DNA of 64,000 nt from Ligula intestinalis (Eukaryota > Platyhelminthes > Cestoda > Diphyllobothriidea > Diphyllobothriidae), in assembly GCA_036362985.1 (NCBI GenBank), contig JAYGXS010000005.1, positions 55,909,658-55,973,657 on the forward strand, given 5' to 3'. Numbering within the stretch: position 1 is the stretch's first letter; each line of letters starts with the position of its first letter. The notes below the pieces were generated by a model. That model did not search any database. It had not been told where the DNA came from and was given only the letters and a program-made list of their open reading frames with translations. This document shows, piece by piece, positions 21,801 through 32,059 of the stretch. The position numbers and the translations under genes were made by a program.

Positions 21801-22393
21801 TCAGACTTTGAGTACCAGGTTCCAGAAATGTTCGCACATTCCAGCATCCAATACCAAGAGTCCGTTTCTTGTTTAGCAGTCCAGCTTGCATATTATTCGC
21901 CCACACCACCGGACAAGGGTTGCGGAGCGCGTCGGTTCCCACGGACGCCGTAGCAGTGGTCGTAGTAAGGTAAGGAGACACCATAATGTTTCTTGGGAAT
22001 TTTGAATACAGGCGAATCTCCATCTGCCGCTCGGATTCTTTGTTCGAGGTTGTCTCCTCTAGCACTTTGGCTCAAGAACCTACCCACATGGCAGTGGTGG
22101 TGGCAAGCAAACCTATTTACTGGCGGTTCACGCTCGCCATGTCACAGTGTCGTCATTGGGCCTTGCGGCATTTTAAAAGGTAGTCAGTGCGCCAGACCTC
22201 AGCCCACTGCGCCCTGGTAACACTGTCGCTGCTGCATCCGCGACTGCTTATTCGCCAGACCCGGGAGCCCGCTTATTTCGCAGCTAACCTTCACTGAAGG
22301 CCGCGCCACTATCCGCCACCCGTGGACGCGCCAGGTAGCCTGCAGCTTGGCTAACGGGTACCCCTCCTTTCCCGGGTAACCCGCCTTCATCTG
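18886..22393 (-). mobile_element. RTE-like non-LTR retrotransposon, nearly full length but decayed
   Basis: Minus strand. A GC-rich 5' leader at about 22393-22070 is followed by an apurinic endonuclease (CWNVRTF near 21843, LSEARLPDSG, SQIDYILV near 21210, GSDHVLVR near 21115). Then come a linker, VRDVNGGFIADNSAKVDRWR, NNKACGEDGIPAEI, and RT motifs FVDFAAAFDSIHRESLW, SGVRQGCVLSPILLNYVIDW and DADDITLL (19723-19712, where the usual Tyr is Asp but both catalytic Asp remain). The C-terminus is RRLRWFGHVLHRP and RPTWNRRRGGQ, ending about 18900. The reading frame changes several times, so it is inactive. Identical 15-bp repeats flank it. Assignment to the RTE clade is from overall motif style and is moderately sure. 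Confidence 0.85.
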
Positions 22394-22408
22394 GCTGGCA
22401 GTCGCATA
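22394..22408. repeat. 15-bp direct repeat, candidate TSD (5' side of LINE)
   Basis: Identical to 18871-18885, immediately before the 5' leader of the minus-strand LINE. Confidence 0.65.
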
Positions 22409-22439
22409 GCGGCCTGTTGAATATGATGGAGTGGAAACG

Positions 22440-22600
22440 AGAATATGTAAACATGGAGTGAAACCGAACAAGACAAGGCAGACCAGACAGGCCATTTATG
22501 ACTTATTATCATCAGCCGGTCATACACAATCCTAGGGATGGCGACGCCCCAAATTCAAACCCGCGAACTTTGGTCATTAAATACAACACTACAACTGCAC
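22440..22600 (-). repeat. SINE-A copy
   Basis: CATTTATGACTTATTATCATCAGCCGGTCATAC matches the SINE-A body in minus orientation in two adjoining blocks, followed by the B-box-like CAAATTCAAACCCGCGAAC of the tRNA-like head. Confidence 0.55.
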
Positions 22601-22859
22601 CAAGGGTCCAAGGGACAATGAGGTGATCACGGTCCACAGCCAGATCCGTGAGCGACCTTCTGTCAACCGGATCGCACGGGAAGAAATAACGGGTCCTCGG
22701 TGCATTTGTAGAGTGTTTTTATGATGAAGACAAAAGTGTGTAGTCTAGCCCAGCGGTTAATTCGACCATTTCCGAAAGCAAGCCGGAAATGAAAAGGTTT
22801 TATTGGCAAAACGAGCAAAGCAAGACAGAAAAAAATAAACCTTCAATGTACGGGAGGAT

Positions 22860-23300
22860 AAATGCACATAATGAAAATTGATTCCTTGTTATGCATTAGC
22901 AGTGTCAATTTTATTCATGGAGAGGTACCTACAGTATGGCGAGTGTTGCATGAAACATTTCGCAGTTTTAAAAAGACCGGTTATCACTCGCACAACAACA
23001 TTGAGTAGGGTTGTAATACCGTTTATCCTACAGTCCAATTTCAATTTTTTCAGTCATGGTAGGATACCGATTCTGTGATGAGCTTCTTTTTGACCGCTGC
23101 GAAAAAGTTTATTCTGTAAAAATGGCTACTTATATAGTATGCATTTTTATCATTTATTTTGAATGCCTTTATAAATTCAAATATATTTTGTGGAAAAAAT
23201 GCATGAAAAAACCTCCCTTGTACTTATTTGATCGAAACTTATTTCTTCTGTAAATTTTATTCTTAGGGGAAGGGTTACCTTCGGTTTTAAAAAAAATTGC
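22860..23300 (+). repeat. Family F, left arm of a long inverted repeat
   Basis: Its reverse complement is found, diverged, at 23550-23960. Anchor identity: TGACCGCTGCGAAAAAGTT at 23091-23109 against its exact complement at 23743-23761. Other shared blocks include AAAAAGACCGG, ACAACA-TGAG-AGGGTTG, and CTTGTACTTATTTGAT. Confidence 0.75.
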
Positions 23301-23549
23301 CAATTTTGAGTTTTTTACGACTGTGCGGTGTTCATTCATCATACATTGTATCCCTCAGTTTATAAATGTGCTTCTGATATATACGGCATGATCCATTACT
23401 ATTGCGAAATTCTATGAGAGCTATGCAGCCACTTCCTTAAACCACAGACAAGAACGTACTTGTCCTTAAACAGGACGAAAACTGCATTCTATTTTTAAAA
23501 GTTGAATTCCGTTCTAACAGTCGGTAGTTTTCAAAATCATTTGTCAATT

Positions 23550-23960
23550 TAGAAACTTTTTAAAACCGCAGGAAACCTCTCCTTTAAGGATAAGATTTAA
23601 AGAAGACATAATGTGCTATCAAATAAGTACAAGAGAGGAGTTGTTCGTGCATGCTTTCCATGCGATACATTTGAATGCATAAAGATACTTAAAATCAATG
23701 ATACAAATGCATACTGTTTAAGTAGCCATTTTTTACAGAATCAACTTTTTCGCAGCGGTCAAAAATAAGCTCATAACAGAGACGGCATCCTAGCGTGACT
23801 GAAAATAATTAAAATTGGACTGCATAATAAATAGTATTGCAACCCTGCTCACTGTTGTTTTGCCAGTGATTACCGGTCTTTTTCAAATTGCGGAATTTCT
23901 CATGCAGCACTCTCCATACTGTATTGATAGCAAAGCTCCCAGAAAACATAATGAGTGCAT
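23550..23960 (-). repeat. Family F, right arm of a long inverted repeat
   Basis: Partner of 22860-23300 in opposite orientation, with a spacer of about 250 bp. A third, more diverged copy is at 61540-61850. No ORF is conserved between the arms. Confidence 0.75.
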
Positions 23961-24039
23961 TTCATTAAAAGCTTTGTAATAAAAGCAAACATAGGAAAGT
24001 CATCATAATTGCGAAAGATGGAAATAACTTTAAAAGAAG

Positions 24040-24840
24040 AACTGAAAAGTAGTCACTAAAGCAAACGTTAGTGCCCTTCTCAAGGCAAATGCGGAAAATC
24101 AGACCTTTAACCATGCGCCAAATGTATGCGAATTTAGTAAGTTCCCAGTTAAGTTTATTACGTTGGAGCCATTTTTGTTTGGATACCAATAAAAAGTGAG
24201 CGGCAAATGGCCAAAGCACTCAAGAGGGGAGATGCATGTGACGCTTTGGTAGGGCGCGCACAAAAACGAACCCTCTCCATCACATCACTGGCCCCACAAA
24301 GCTTTTCGTACGGAAGCCCTTTCGCTATTAAGACATTATCTGTTATGACAGGCATAAGACGAACAATACCTATTAATGTCAAGGAGAACCACGTTGACGA
24401 CAGGGTGGACAAACATTCGTTCGACAGAATACATTACAAGATAGAAAGGTTATGAGTTGTTTTTTGCGATGTCTTTTTATCAGATTAGTGCAGGAAGTTT
24501 TTCAGACAAATGGCCTAGAAATGCTTACTGTCCCTTTGTGGAAAAACAGTCTGTTGGTTTACTATTATGACTGTAGTACCTTACCCGAGTAGAATTTGGG
24601 CTTTTATTGCATCTCACAGCATTACAATTTAGAGACGACAAATGCAGCCTGTTGAAAAAAAGAACTCATGTTCCAAGCGCATGCTTATTGTAACGGAACT
24701 GTGTGCGTCTAAACACAAAAGGAGATATGATCCTGGTTATCTTGTTATTAGGAAGGCGCACAATTTTTCCCTGTTCATCATTATACTGGGGTCGCCAGGC
24801 GTAGTGGCTTTATATTATCCAGAATGAGGGAAAGTAACTT
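24040..24840 (+). repeat. Repeat H, copy 1
   Basis: About 800 bp, directly repeated at 27010-27870. Strongest block: AAGAGGGGAGATGCATGTGA, which in both copies falls in a frame reading ALKRGDACDAL-GR-QK. Also shared: GAAGCCCTT, ATTAAGACATTATCTGTTAT, ACAATACCTATTAA, ACAAGATAGAAAGG and AAGGCGCACAAT. The element type is unknown. Confidence 0.7.
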
Positions 24841-25214
24841 AAAAAACTTTCAATTCGTAATAAAAACACAATTCCGCACCATAATTTCATAGGTTCCCTG
24901 GTTTTGAGTGGCTTATCAACGGTCCGAAGTCAATTTCACATGCTGTGAGTTGCGATATGCGAACGCGTGTAGTTTCTAACACTGTTTTATCTTATCCAAT
25001 GTGAATCACCATTTGAGATAGCGGTAGAGGTTAGTGTATGATTATTGTCATCTACCTCACTGTGAAACACTTCCGGTAGTCTCTTTAGGGCAATCACTTC
25101 ACTGTGTTCATTGGGCTTAAAGTCCTTTCCTCGTTTTCAAATGAAACTCGACCAACTCAGCTTCCGGGATATAGGTGTAGTGTTCGCTTCTGCCTAACGT
25201 CCTCCTAACTCTTG

Positions 25215-25615
25215 ACGCCACAGACAAGGCCACTCAGAGTAGGACCTTGTGCGAATGCACTTTTCGGCGTGCTTCCGACCAGACACAGACTAGCGCGCGA
25301 GACATGGACTGCCCACTTCGGTGTCTGAGAGCTTTCGGTGGCCGATCGGGATGATTGACGCTTGACTCACTTGACATTCTGCCCAGCGCGGGGCGGATGC
25401 GACGCCGCTGCTCTCTCACACGGCTCTCACGGTCGAAGGCACGGCAGACCAAGTCAACCTTCATATGAACTATTCTCCAACTCATTCTGCAAACGGTATA
25501 CTTTTTCTTCTACTCTGGCTTTCCAAGACTTCTCTCAACTCCTAAGGAACCAGGCCTGGAAGAGCGCAGCCGAAAGGGTTAAACTGAAATAGCCTTAGCC
25601 CTTCGCGATATACGC
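25215..25615 (-). repeat. Repeat B copy (diverged)
   Basis: GGCTTTCCAAGACTTCTCTC, CTAAGGAACCAGGCCTGGAA and GCGCAGC with CCCTTCGCGATA follow the order of repeat B in minus orientation. The usual CTGTGTACAC block is lost. Confidence 0.45.
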
Positions 25616-25974
25616 ATTATCGCTCAGTTCATGTAAAATATCCGCCACATGGACAAGTCATGGAATCTGGTGACTGAAGTGTTGTCCTGGCCCCCATTGC
25701 TCACCTCCAAATTTCTCTTGAGATCAGCCGCACAGAGATGGGTGTCAAAAACGCCGTGTGCGTTTTTTCCGTAACGAGGATATTTACGCCCTCCAACTTC
25801 TCAATCTGCTTCTGGCTACTGCCGATGGCATCATTCTCCGCAACGTTTGCACTGCCTTCAATCGTCTCTTAGTGCCATCACCATCACTTCACCACGCGTT
25901 CTCCTCTCTGCAGAATATTTCACCTTGGGAGTCGAGCTGATGACAAGCCAATTTTAAATCGCGTTTTCGGGGCT
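25616..25974. other. No recognised gene
   Basis: An open frame at 25758-25940 (60 codons) leads toward the gypsy fragment, but I cannot assign it. Confidence 0.3.
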
Positions 25975-26345
25975 AGAACGCGTAAAGACCTGAGAGCTTG
26001 GACACGTACTTGCTTATCCAGTCAGTTGAGAAAGATCAAAGGGTAAAACGGATCACCTATCGGCACCGCTCTCGACCCTGGCGCCAGGTACAGCCACGTC
26101 AACCTTAGCATCCTAGACACGCTGCCTTTATTCAACGATTGTTCCCATCTCCCCGTTTGTGTGGAGCGATTCAGCCGGTGGCCGGGGGTACATTTCTGCC
26201 TGATATCGAGGTTTCAGCAGTTTTGAAGACTTTCTCCAGTCGGCGGGTTGTCTATTGTGGTGCCTCATCCACTAATTCGACTGATCCCGGTACCTAAATT
26301 GAAGGTTACTTTAACCAGACTTTTTTCGCCGGTTTAAGCTTTACC
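25975..26345 (+). pseudogene. Ty3/gypsy integrase core fragment
   Basis: Plus strand: RKDLRAWTRTCLSSQLRKIK (end of the HHCC zinc-binding domain, with its Cys pair partly lost), a stop, NGSPIGTALDPGARYSHVNL, CVERFSRWPG, then after a frameshift LPDIEVSAVLKTFSSRRVVY and GASSTNSTDPGT. These are the integrase catalytic-core blocks (HVHLDIVGPLP, CVDRFSRWPEA, LPDI, TDRG) of gypsy elements, eroded: both the first (DIVG to SILD) and second (TDRG to TDPG) catalytic regions are altered. No LTR is seen close by. Confidence 0.7.
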
Positions 26346-27009
26346 ATATTACCAGGACAACCTGTTACCCTGCTCTGGGTTCTAGGGTAATCAACGATAG
26401 GCACATATATCTGAACAGGAAGCTTGTGGCGACTGCTTGTAGAGCTTCACGCCTGCTCTATAGCTCATTAAAACCTCATCTTAACTTTGGATTTGAGAGC
26501 TATCGAGCAGTCGGTCATTGGGAAATCTCGCGTCTTTGCTCCATATAGTCGAAGCTATTTTTGGAGAACGCTGCACGCAAGGTCAACACTTGAACTGATT
26601 GGTGAATACAAATTAATGTCACTGCACGATAAATTATTAAATGAGTATGCGTGTCTGATACAATCTACTGATGGCTTGGCTTCCAGGACCAACACACATC
26701 GTGGTGGACATATTTGATATCGCGATAACTATGTATTTCATGTTGGCAGTAACTTCGGCCATTTCCGAAAGCAAGTTAAAACCAAAGGGATTTCATGTTA
26801 AAAATCAGTAGAACATATTATAACTAACTATTATAACTAATCTATTTTAGAAACCGAATGTCCTATCCCGAATTGCTCAGTTTTTACTTCTTCTGAAATA
26901 GATTCGTCTCTTTACAGTGAATAATACTCAGTGCATTGCATAATAATATGTCTTATAGGGGCAACTGTGAGACAAGTCTCATAACTCAAAAAGAATTTTT
27001 TTAGTAAAA
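26346..27009. other. No gene; shares a block with 22.75 kb
   Basis: 26487-26717 is an unassigned ORF. GGCCATTTCCGAAAGCAAG near 26758 recurs at about 22768, suggesting the F/H repeats belong to one larger composite. Confidence 0.35.
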
Positions 27010-27870
27010 TATGGCTGCGAAGTCGACACCACGCCAAACGTTAGCGTCCTCCTCAAGGCTTTCAACCACTCGGCAAATTTATGCAAATTTATGAAGTTCC
27101 CAGTTGAGCAAATTACGCCACTTTTGTTCTGATACCTTTAAGAATGAGCATCAAATGCCGGAAGCACTCAAGAGGGGAGATGCATGTGACGCTTTGACAG
27201 GGCGCCCACAAAAACACAAACCCTCTCCACCACGCCACTGGTCCCACAAATCTATTCTTACGGAAGCCCTTCTGCAATTAAGACATTATCTGTTATGACA
27301 GACATTGGAGAAACAATACCTATTAACGTCAAGGAAAACCACGTTGATGGTAGGGTGGACAAACATTCTTTCGACGAAGTACATTACAAGATAGAAAGGT
27401 AAGGGGTAGTTTTGTGGGAAGCCTTATTTATCAGATTGGCGCAGGAAACTTTGCACACAAATGGCCGATGAAGGCCTCTTGCCACTTTGTGGAAAAAACA
27501 CTGTCGGTTTCCTGTTATGAAGCAAGAAACTTCAAGTACATCTTGCTTAATTACAGTTTATAGGCTACTAATGCATCCCTTCAGCACTGAACGATGAAAC
27601 TTTACAGGCAATTTTTACTTGGTCTGATGGTCAAAAAGTAATTTCGAAATTTGGGAAATAAATTTTTATGAACAGGAAAGAGGTAGGTGTTGGGGAAAAA
27701 AGACTCACACAGAAAACACATGCATATTGTAATAGAACTGTGTGTGCCTTGGAATAGAAGGAAAGATGACTCTAGTAGTTCTGAAATGATAACCTAGTGA
27801 TTTAGAAGGCGCACAATCTCTCTCCTCCATCGTCGTACTGAGATCGTCAGAAGCTGCGGAGCAATTTGAG
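27010..27870 (+). repeat. Repeat H, copy 2
   Basis: Direct copy of 24040-24840, in the same orientation and block order, with small indels throughout. Confidence 0.7.
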
Positions 27871-28330
27871 TAAAATTCTCGGCAAATGAACACGTATTTA
27901 AAGAGTACATAATAAAAAAAGCGAGGGTCTTAAGTCACGGAATACGAATATCGTAAAATATAAGAATATTCAAGTCATCTCGGCATACACGTAAAACATT
28001 TTTCTCTGGCAAAATCCAAGATAAATTAATCCTGCGGTCAGGTGAAAGTTCATCAACGAGTGTCAATATTTCCGGATATGTAACGGTTAGGCAACCAGCT
28101 CATGGCTTAATGGTCAAAGCTTTTGACGAGTTCGAGGCTCGGGGGTAGCACCACTTGGGTCTAAGTATGACTGTCTGCCAATGGCTTATGGGCCAAAAAT
28201 GGCCATTCCAGTCTCCCTTGCCTTCAGTGGCAATATTAGCTGACTAAACTATCAGCTAGTACCACCCAAGGCAAAACGGGACAGATGAATTCGTTAGCAG
28301 TCAGGTAAGTATTCATCAACGAGTGAAACT
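27871..28330 (+). repeat. Repeat block plus SINE-A unit
   Basis: 27871-28015 (AAATGAACACGTATTTAAAG, ATACGAATATCGTAAAATAT, ATTCAAGTCATCTC) is collinear with 29405-29560. It then enters SINE-A: GGTCAGGTGAAAGTTCATCA, a tRNA-like A box TGGCTTAATGGTCAAAG, B box GAGTTCGAGGCTCG, and body GGCCATTCCAGTCTCCCTTG. TTCATCAACGAGTG occurs at 28049 and again at 28312, bounding one unit of 263 bp. Confidence 0.65.
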
Positions 28331-28504
28331 AAGTGTTTTAGGCATATGGTGTCAGCCTAGTAGTCATTCTGGTGGATTCTAGATGATTGTTTAGGAAATC
28401 CTGCTTGGGCAGTCAACTTGCTCCCATATTGGTGGATTCCATATGAGCGAAAAGTTGAGCGGGTAATATCGATCCAAGTGTGATTAAACTTATGGCGTGA
28501 AGCG

Positions 28505-28612
28505 GGCGTTTGTAGCTTAGCGGTAGAGCATTAGCCTCCGGTAAAGGCTTTCTCTGATGCGCGGGTTCAAATCCCGCCAAACGCCTAGAGTTTTTCACAG
28601 TTGGGTCAACTC
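28505..28612 (+). repeat. SINE-E with tRNA-like head (28506-28584)
   Basis: Cloverleaf-like: acceptor GCGTTTG/CAAACGC pairs perfectly over 7 bp, D arm GCTT-AGCGGTA-GAGC, T arm GCGGG-TTCAAAT-CCCGC perfect. The middle does not make a normal anticodon arm: either AGCCT/AGGCT with loop CCGGTAA after a 3-base linker, or ATTAG/CTGAT enclosing 19 bases. The sequence after the acceptor (CTAGAGTTTTTCACAGTTGGGTCAAC) recurs with the same head at 36374-36483. I therefore read it as a tRNA-derived SINE rather than a working tRNA gene; I cannot exclude an intron-bearing tRNA. Confidence 0.6.
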
Positions 28613-29404
28613 AAATATGGTGTTCTAGCCAGAGCATCTTATAAACACTGCATTCCCTGTATCTATAGCGCAAAAAAATTATTAATTAGATTGATACATT
28701 GAAATCTTTGCTTAAGTTGAATAAATAGCCTGACCACTTTCCTCATATCGAAATAATTTTGTTCACTCAAACTTTTTTATAGATACTTACGCAATTGGAT
28801 TACCGGTACTTAAAAACTGACCTTTAAATTCTGACAAATTGTCGCCGATATTATGTGCTGTCATGATGTATTTCATACGCGTAAATTCTGTTTGATGTTC
28901 ATTTTAAAACCTTTCAAATAATATAGATAGGAGTTTAAGATAGTAGTTCTTATGAAGATGACGATGTGGACCATATTTATGAATTGCTCCAATCGCTAAA
29001 ACCTATCATCACGCAAAACGTCCACAAAAGAAGTCCGATATTTTTTACTCCCAAGAAGGACAAAACAATTTTTTACAATATATTTCCTCTTTAAGAAGCA
29101 CTTTTATTATTTATTCAGCTGAATTATATCTTTGTATATGACCATTTTTGCAAGTTAATGTCAAAATGAAGATGGAGATTTTTGACAACTTTTTAAAAAA
29201 ATTTCTGAAACTTCTGAAAGTAAAAGAACTCACTCTTTGCATTTAAGTATTTTCCACCATGGTCAATTACTTCCGGGCTCTGTTCTAAGCTTGAAAATTT
29301 AAAAAAACGAGTGGCTTAATGTATATATTTAGAGATTATGTTGATACCAGTTAAGGATCATTATAAGCATAATTCTTATCCTTCTGTCTTTTCGGTTTTT
29401 AAAT
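28613..29404. other. AT-rich, no feature
   Basis: No ORF of note, no recognisable element. Confidence 0.5.
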
Positions 29405-29755
29405 TACGCAATTTGAGTAAAATTCTCGGTAAATGAACACGCATTAAAAGAGTGCATAATAAAAAGTGACGGTCTTTAATCATGGTATACGAATATCGTA
29501 AAATATTAGAATATTCAAGTCATCTCTGCATACACGTAAAAACATTTTTCTCTTGCGAAATCCAAGGCAGAGCGGGACAAATGAATCCCGCGGTCAGGTG
29601 AAAGTTTATCAACGAGGGTCAATATTCCCCGACCTGTAGCGGCTAGACAAAAAGTTCGTGATTCAACGGTTAAGTCGTTTGGTCTGATCAAAAAGGTTTC
29701 GATTGCGAGGCTTGAGTGCGGCACAACTTGGGTCTGGGTATTGTTATGCATTGAA
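29405..29755 (+). repeat. Second copy of the 27.9-kb block plus SINE-A head
   Basis: Collinear with 27871-28160: GTAAAATTCTCGG, ATACGAATATCGTAAAATAT, GGTCAGGTGAAAGTTTATCA. The SINE-A head (CGTGATTCAACGGTTAAG, TTTCGATTGCGAGGCTTGAG) follows, then GGGTCTGGGTATTG. Confidence 0.65.
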
Positions 29756-30099
29756 AACGGAAAGACTGTTTTTAGGCAGGACGAATGTAATGTATGTAAA
29801 ACAGAAGGCTGCCTGTAGGCAGGATTTCATGCAGGCAAAACAGAAGACGGTCTGTTGGCAAGACATGTACCTAGGAGGAAGGCACAGTTCAAGCGACGAG
29901 TCACGGTAACCAAGGGGGCTTTATGGCGTGGCCTTAACGTAAGAGGCTGAAATGTAGCCAGTCAGAAAAATGAGAGGGGTGAATCCGCCGGCCAGGGGGT
30001 GAAGGCTGGCCAGTCAGGTGTGAACACGTATCTGTGACTTTAACCGAAGCGTGAAGTGCTCATCATGCCATGATGTCCTGACATACAACATCTAAAGCA

Positions 30100-30170
30100 G
30101 GTATGACTGGCTGACGACGGTTAATAAGCCAGAAATGACCATTTCAGTCTCCCTGTATGACAAGGTTATG
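30100..30170 (+). repeat. SINE-A body fragment
   Basis: GGTATGACTGGCTGACGACG, GTTAATAAGCCAGAAATGAC, CAGTCTCCCT. Confidence 0.6.
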
Positions 30171-30364
30171 TTATGTGTAGTTTGGATTTAACTGCTTCGT
30201 CACGATGGTAGTACCTCATCATGCACTTGAGACAACTGCTGTCCACGCACAGACATCACCTCATTTTGTCTCTCTGTAGCACTCATATCAGACTGCCACC
30301 TATTTTGTTTCTTTGGAATAAGCATTAAGTGAATTTGCCAATTTTAGCTGAAGAAGTGGATCCG

Positions 30365-30500
30365 ACAAAGCAAAGGCAGGCCAAAATGGCCATTTCCGGC
30401 TTATTAGCCGTCATCAGCCAGTCATACCCAATCTCGAGGTTTGGCACCCACGAGATTTGAATCCGGGACCTTCGGTCATTGCGTTAGAGACACTGCCTCT
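30365..30500 (-). repeat. SINE-A copy
   Basis: GGCCATTTCCGGCTTATTAG, CCGTCATCAGCCAGTCATAC, then the tRNA-like B box GATTTGAATCCGGGACCTTC, minus orientation. Confidence 0.65.
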
Positions 30501-30621
30501 AGTTTCATTCTTCCGGACTGATTATCTTGATACGCCGATTGCATGCTTTGACCATTTGCGCTGTTCATGCATGTCAAAATTAAAAACAGACTTCTTCTCA
30601 GAAGAAGAAGAAGATGTGACC

Positions 30622-30790
30622 AGAGGAACAAGCGTTTGATTTTCCTGACGTTTCGGATCCCATCGGGAATCCTTAACCATAGGTAATTGTAGATTATTCT
30701 GAGTCATGCGCAGACATACCTGCCATAACCTATGATTAAGGATTCCCAACGGAATCCGCAACGTCAGTAAAATAAAACTCTTGTTCCAGT
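30622..30790. repeat. Head-to-head inverted repeat with ribozyme-like hairpins
   Basis: 30622-30690 and 30722-30790 are inverted copies around a short centre. On the strand pointing outward each gives ATTAAGGATTCCC/GTTAAGGATTCCC, a short loop, GGAATCCG/GGATCCG and then AACGTCAG. This resembles the stem-II plus GAAACGTC layout of PLE pseudo-LTRs. A related motif is at 32075-32130. Confidence 0.55.
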
Positions 30791-30939
30791 GCTCGCATTT
30801 CTTCTTCTAAATTGCTTCCTGAAATTCGCATATTCACTTCTATTGGCAATCATTTTGGGCACGATGCGTTTCGATCGACTCGTCGGTGGGAGAGTCGTAT
30901 AATTATGCGCAGACTTCTTCTCGTTGCTCAACTTTCACC

Positions 30940-31215
30940 TGACGCCTAACGTCACTCATTTGCCCTGCTATGCCTTGGACCTCGACAGAGGTCCTGCAAG
31001 CTGTAGCAGCTGGTAGTAGTAGGCAGATACTATTGCCGGCAAAGACAAGGAAGACTGGAATGACCATTTCTGGCTTATTAACCGTCATCAGCCAAGCATA
31101 CCCAGACACGAGTGGTGTCCTACCCAAGTTTAAAGACCCTAACATTTGAGCCATGAGTTCGATGTCTCGCCGGTTTAGGTCCGGGGACATTGGCACTCGT
31201 TGATGAACATTCACA
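30940..31215 (-). repeat. SINE-A copy, nearly full length
   Basis: Minus orientation, from TTCACCTGAC through CCTCGACAGAGGTCC, TAGGCAGATACTATTGCC, GGCTTATTAACCGTCATCAG and TTTGAGCCATGAGTTCGATG (decayed head) to CACTCGTTGATGAAC. Both ends carry the family's terminal motif. Confidence 0.7.
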
Positions 31216-31309
31216 TGATCACCAACGGAAATTATATGTCCCGCTCTTCTTATTGGGGAATTTCTCTGTGTACGTTATGGCATCATATATGTAAGTGAGT
31301 ATGACGTGG

Positions 31310-31745
31310 ACCGTGCCTGGCCGACTAGCTCGCGTCGAAGTGCACTTTTCCAAAGGCTCACCGACGCGGTTTTCGACGTCTCAATCAGCCAGTCACAGTT
31401 CCAGCATCTACGCGTTCTGAGCCAAGCGACGACTAGCAAGCTTGCACGCGTTTCAGATGCAAGCTGCTTCCTTGCCCAAAATCTCCAGACTGATCTAGCC
31501 AATGGACGCGCGCTCATTCTCTGTCTTCTGGCCGGATTGCTGCTAAGACCTCACTTGGCACGCGGTCAATCTCCTGAGCGAACGCGTCCTCTGAAGTCAG
31601 ACTTCCTCCATCTGTTCTCCTCTCCTTTGTGTACCCAATATACTCTTCCCCCTACTTTGGCCTTTAACGACTTCTCTCCTGCACTAAGTAACCATGGTCT
31701 GAAGATCGCAGTTGCTGAGTTTAACTCAGTTAACCCCCTGCAATA
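31310..31745 (-). repeat. Repeat B copy (long)
   Basis: Collinear with 17300-17730 from GCGTCGAAGTGCACTTTTCC to AGTTAACCCCCTGCAATAAG. The open frame across it (31306-31746) is not conserved in the other copy and is chance. Confidence 0.7.
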
Positions 31746-31814
31746 AGTACCTTGGCCTCTGTAGGTTAGTCGGCCAATAGCCTTTCGTTTTGCTTCCTTT
31801 TGAGACCTTCATCA

Positions 31815-31840
31815 GTTTTGTTTGTTTGTTTGTTTGTTTG
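31815..31840 (+). repeat. (GTTT)n microsatellite
   Basis: Six GTTT-type units in a row. Confidence 0.9.
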
Positions 31841-32059
31841 CTAAAATTGCTTCCTATCTATTAAATGATTGATTCCTTCCCCGTGCGGCTCCTACCGACA
31901 GTCATCCATGCGCAGCTAAATTAAAACCAGGCTGAATAGTGTTCCAGCAAGCTCAAAATCTTGCTAATTCCTTCTGTCACCAGCAAGTCTTCCAAATTTG
32001 GTCCATTTTCTCCCCATCACACTGTCACAAAACCGTCTGAACCTCAGATGTATCAGCTG

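Noticed and set aside
28506..28584. Functional tRNA gene
   Set aside because: Acceptor and T stems are perfect but the anticodon arm is abnormal, and the same head with the same downstream tail recurs at 36374-36483, pointing to a SINE.
31306..31746. 146-codon ORF on the plus strand
   Set aside because: Lies wholly in repeat B, and the frame is not kept in the collinear copy at 17300-17730.
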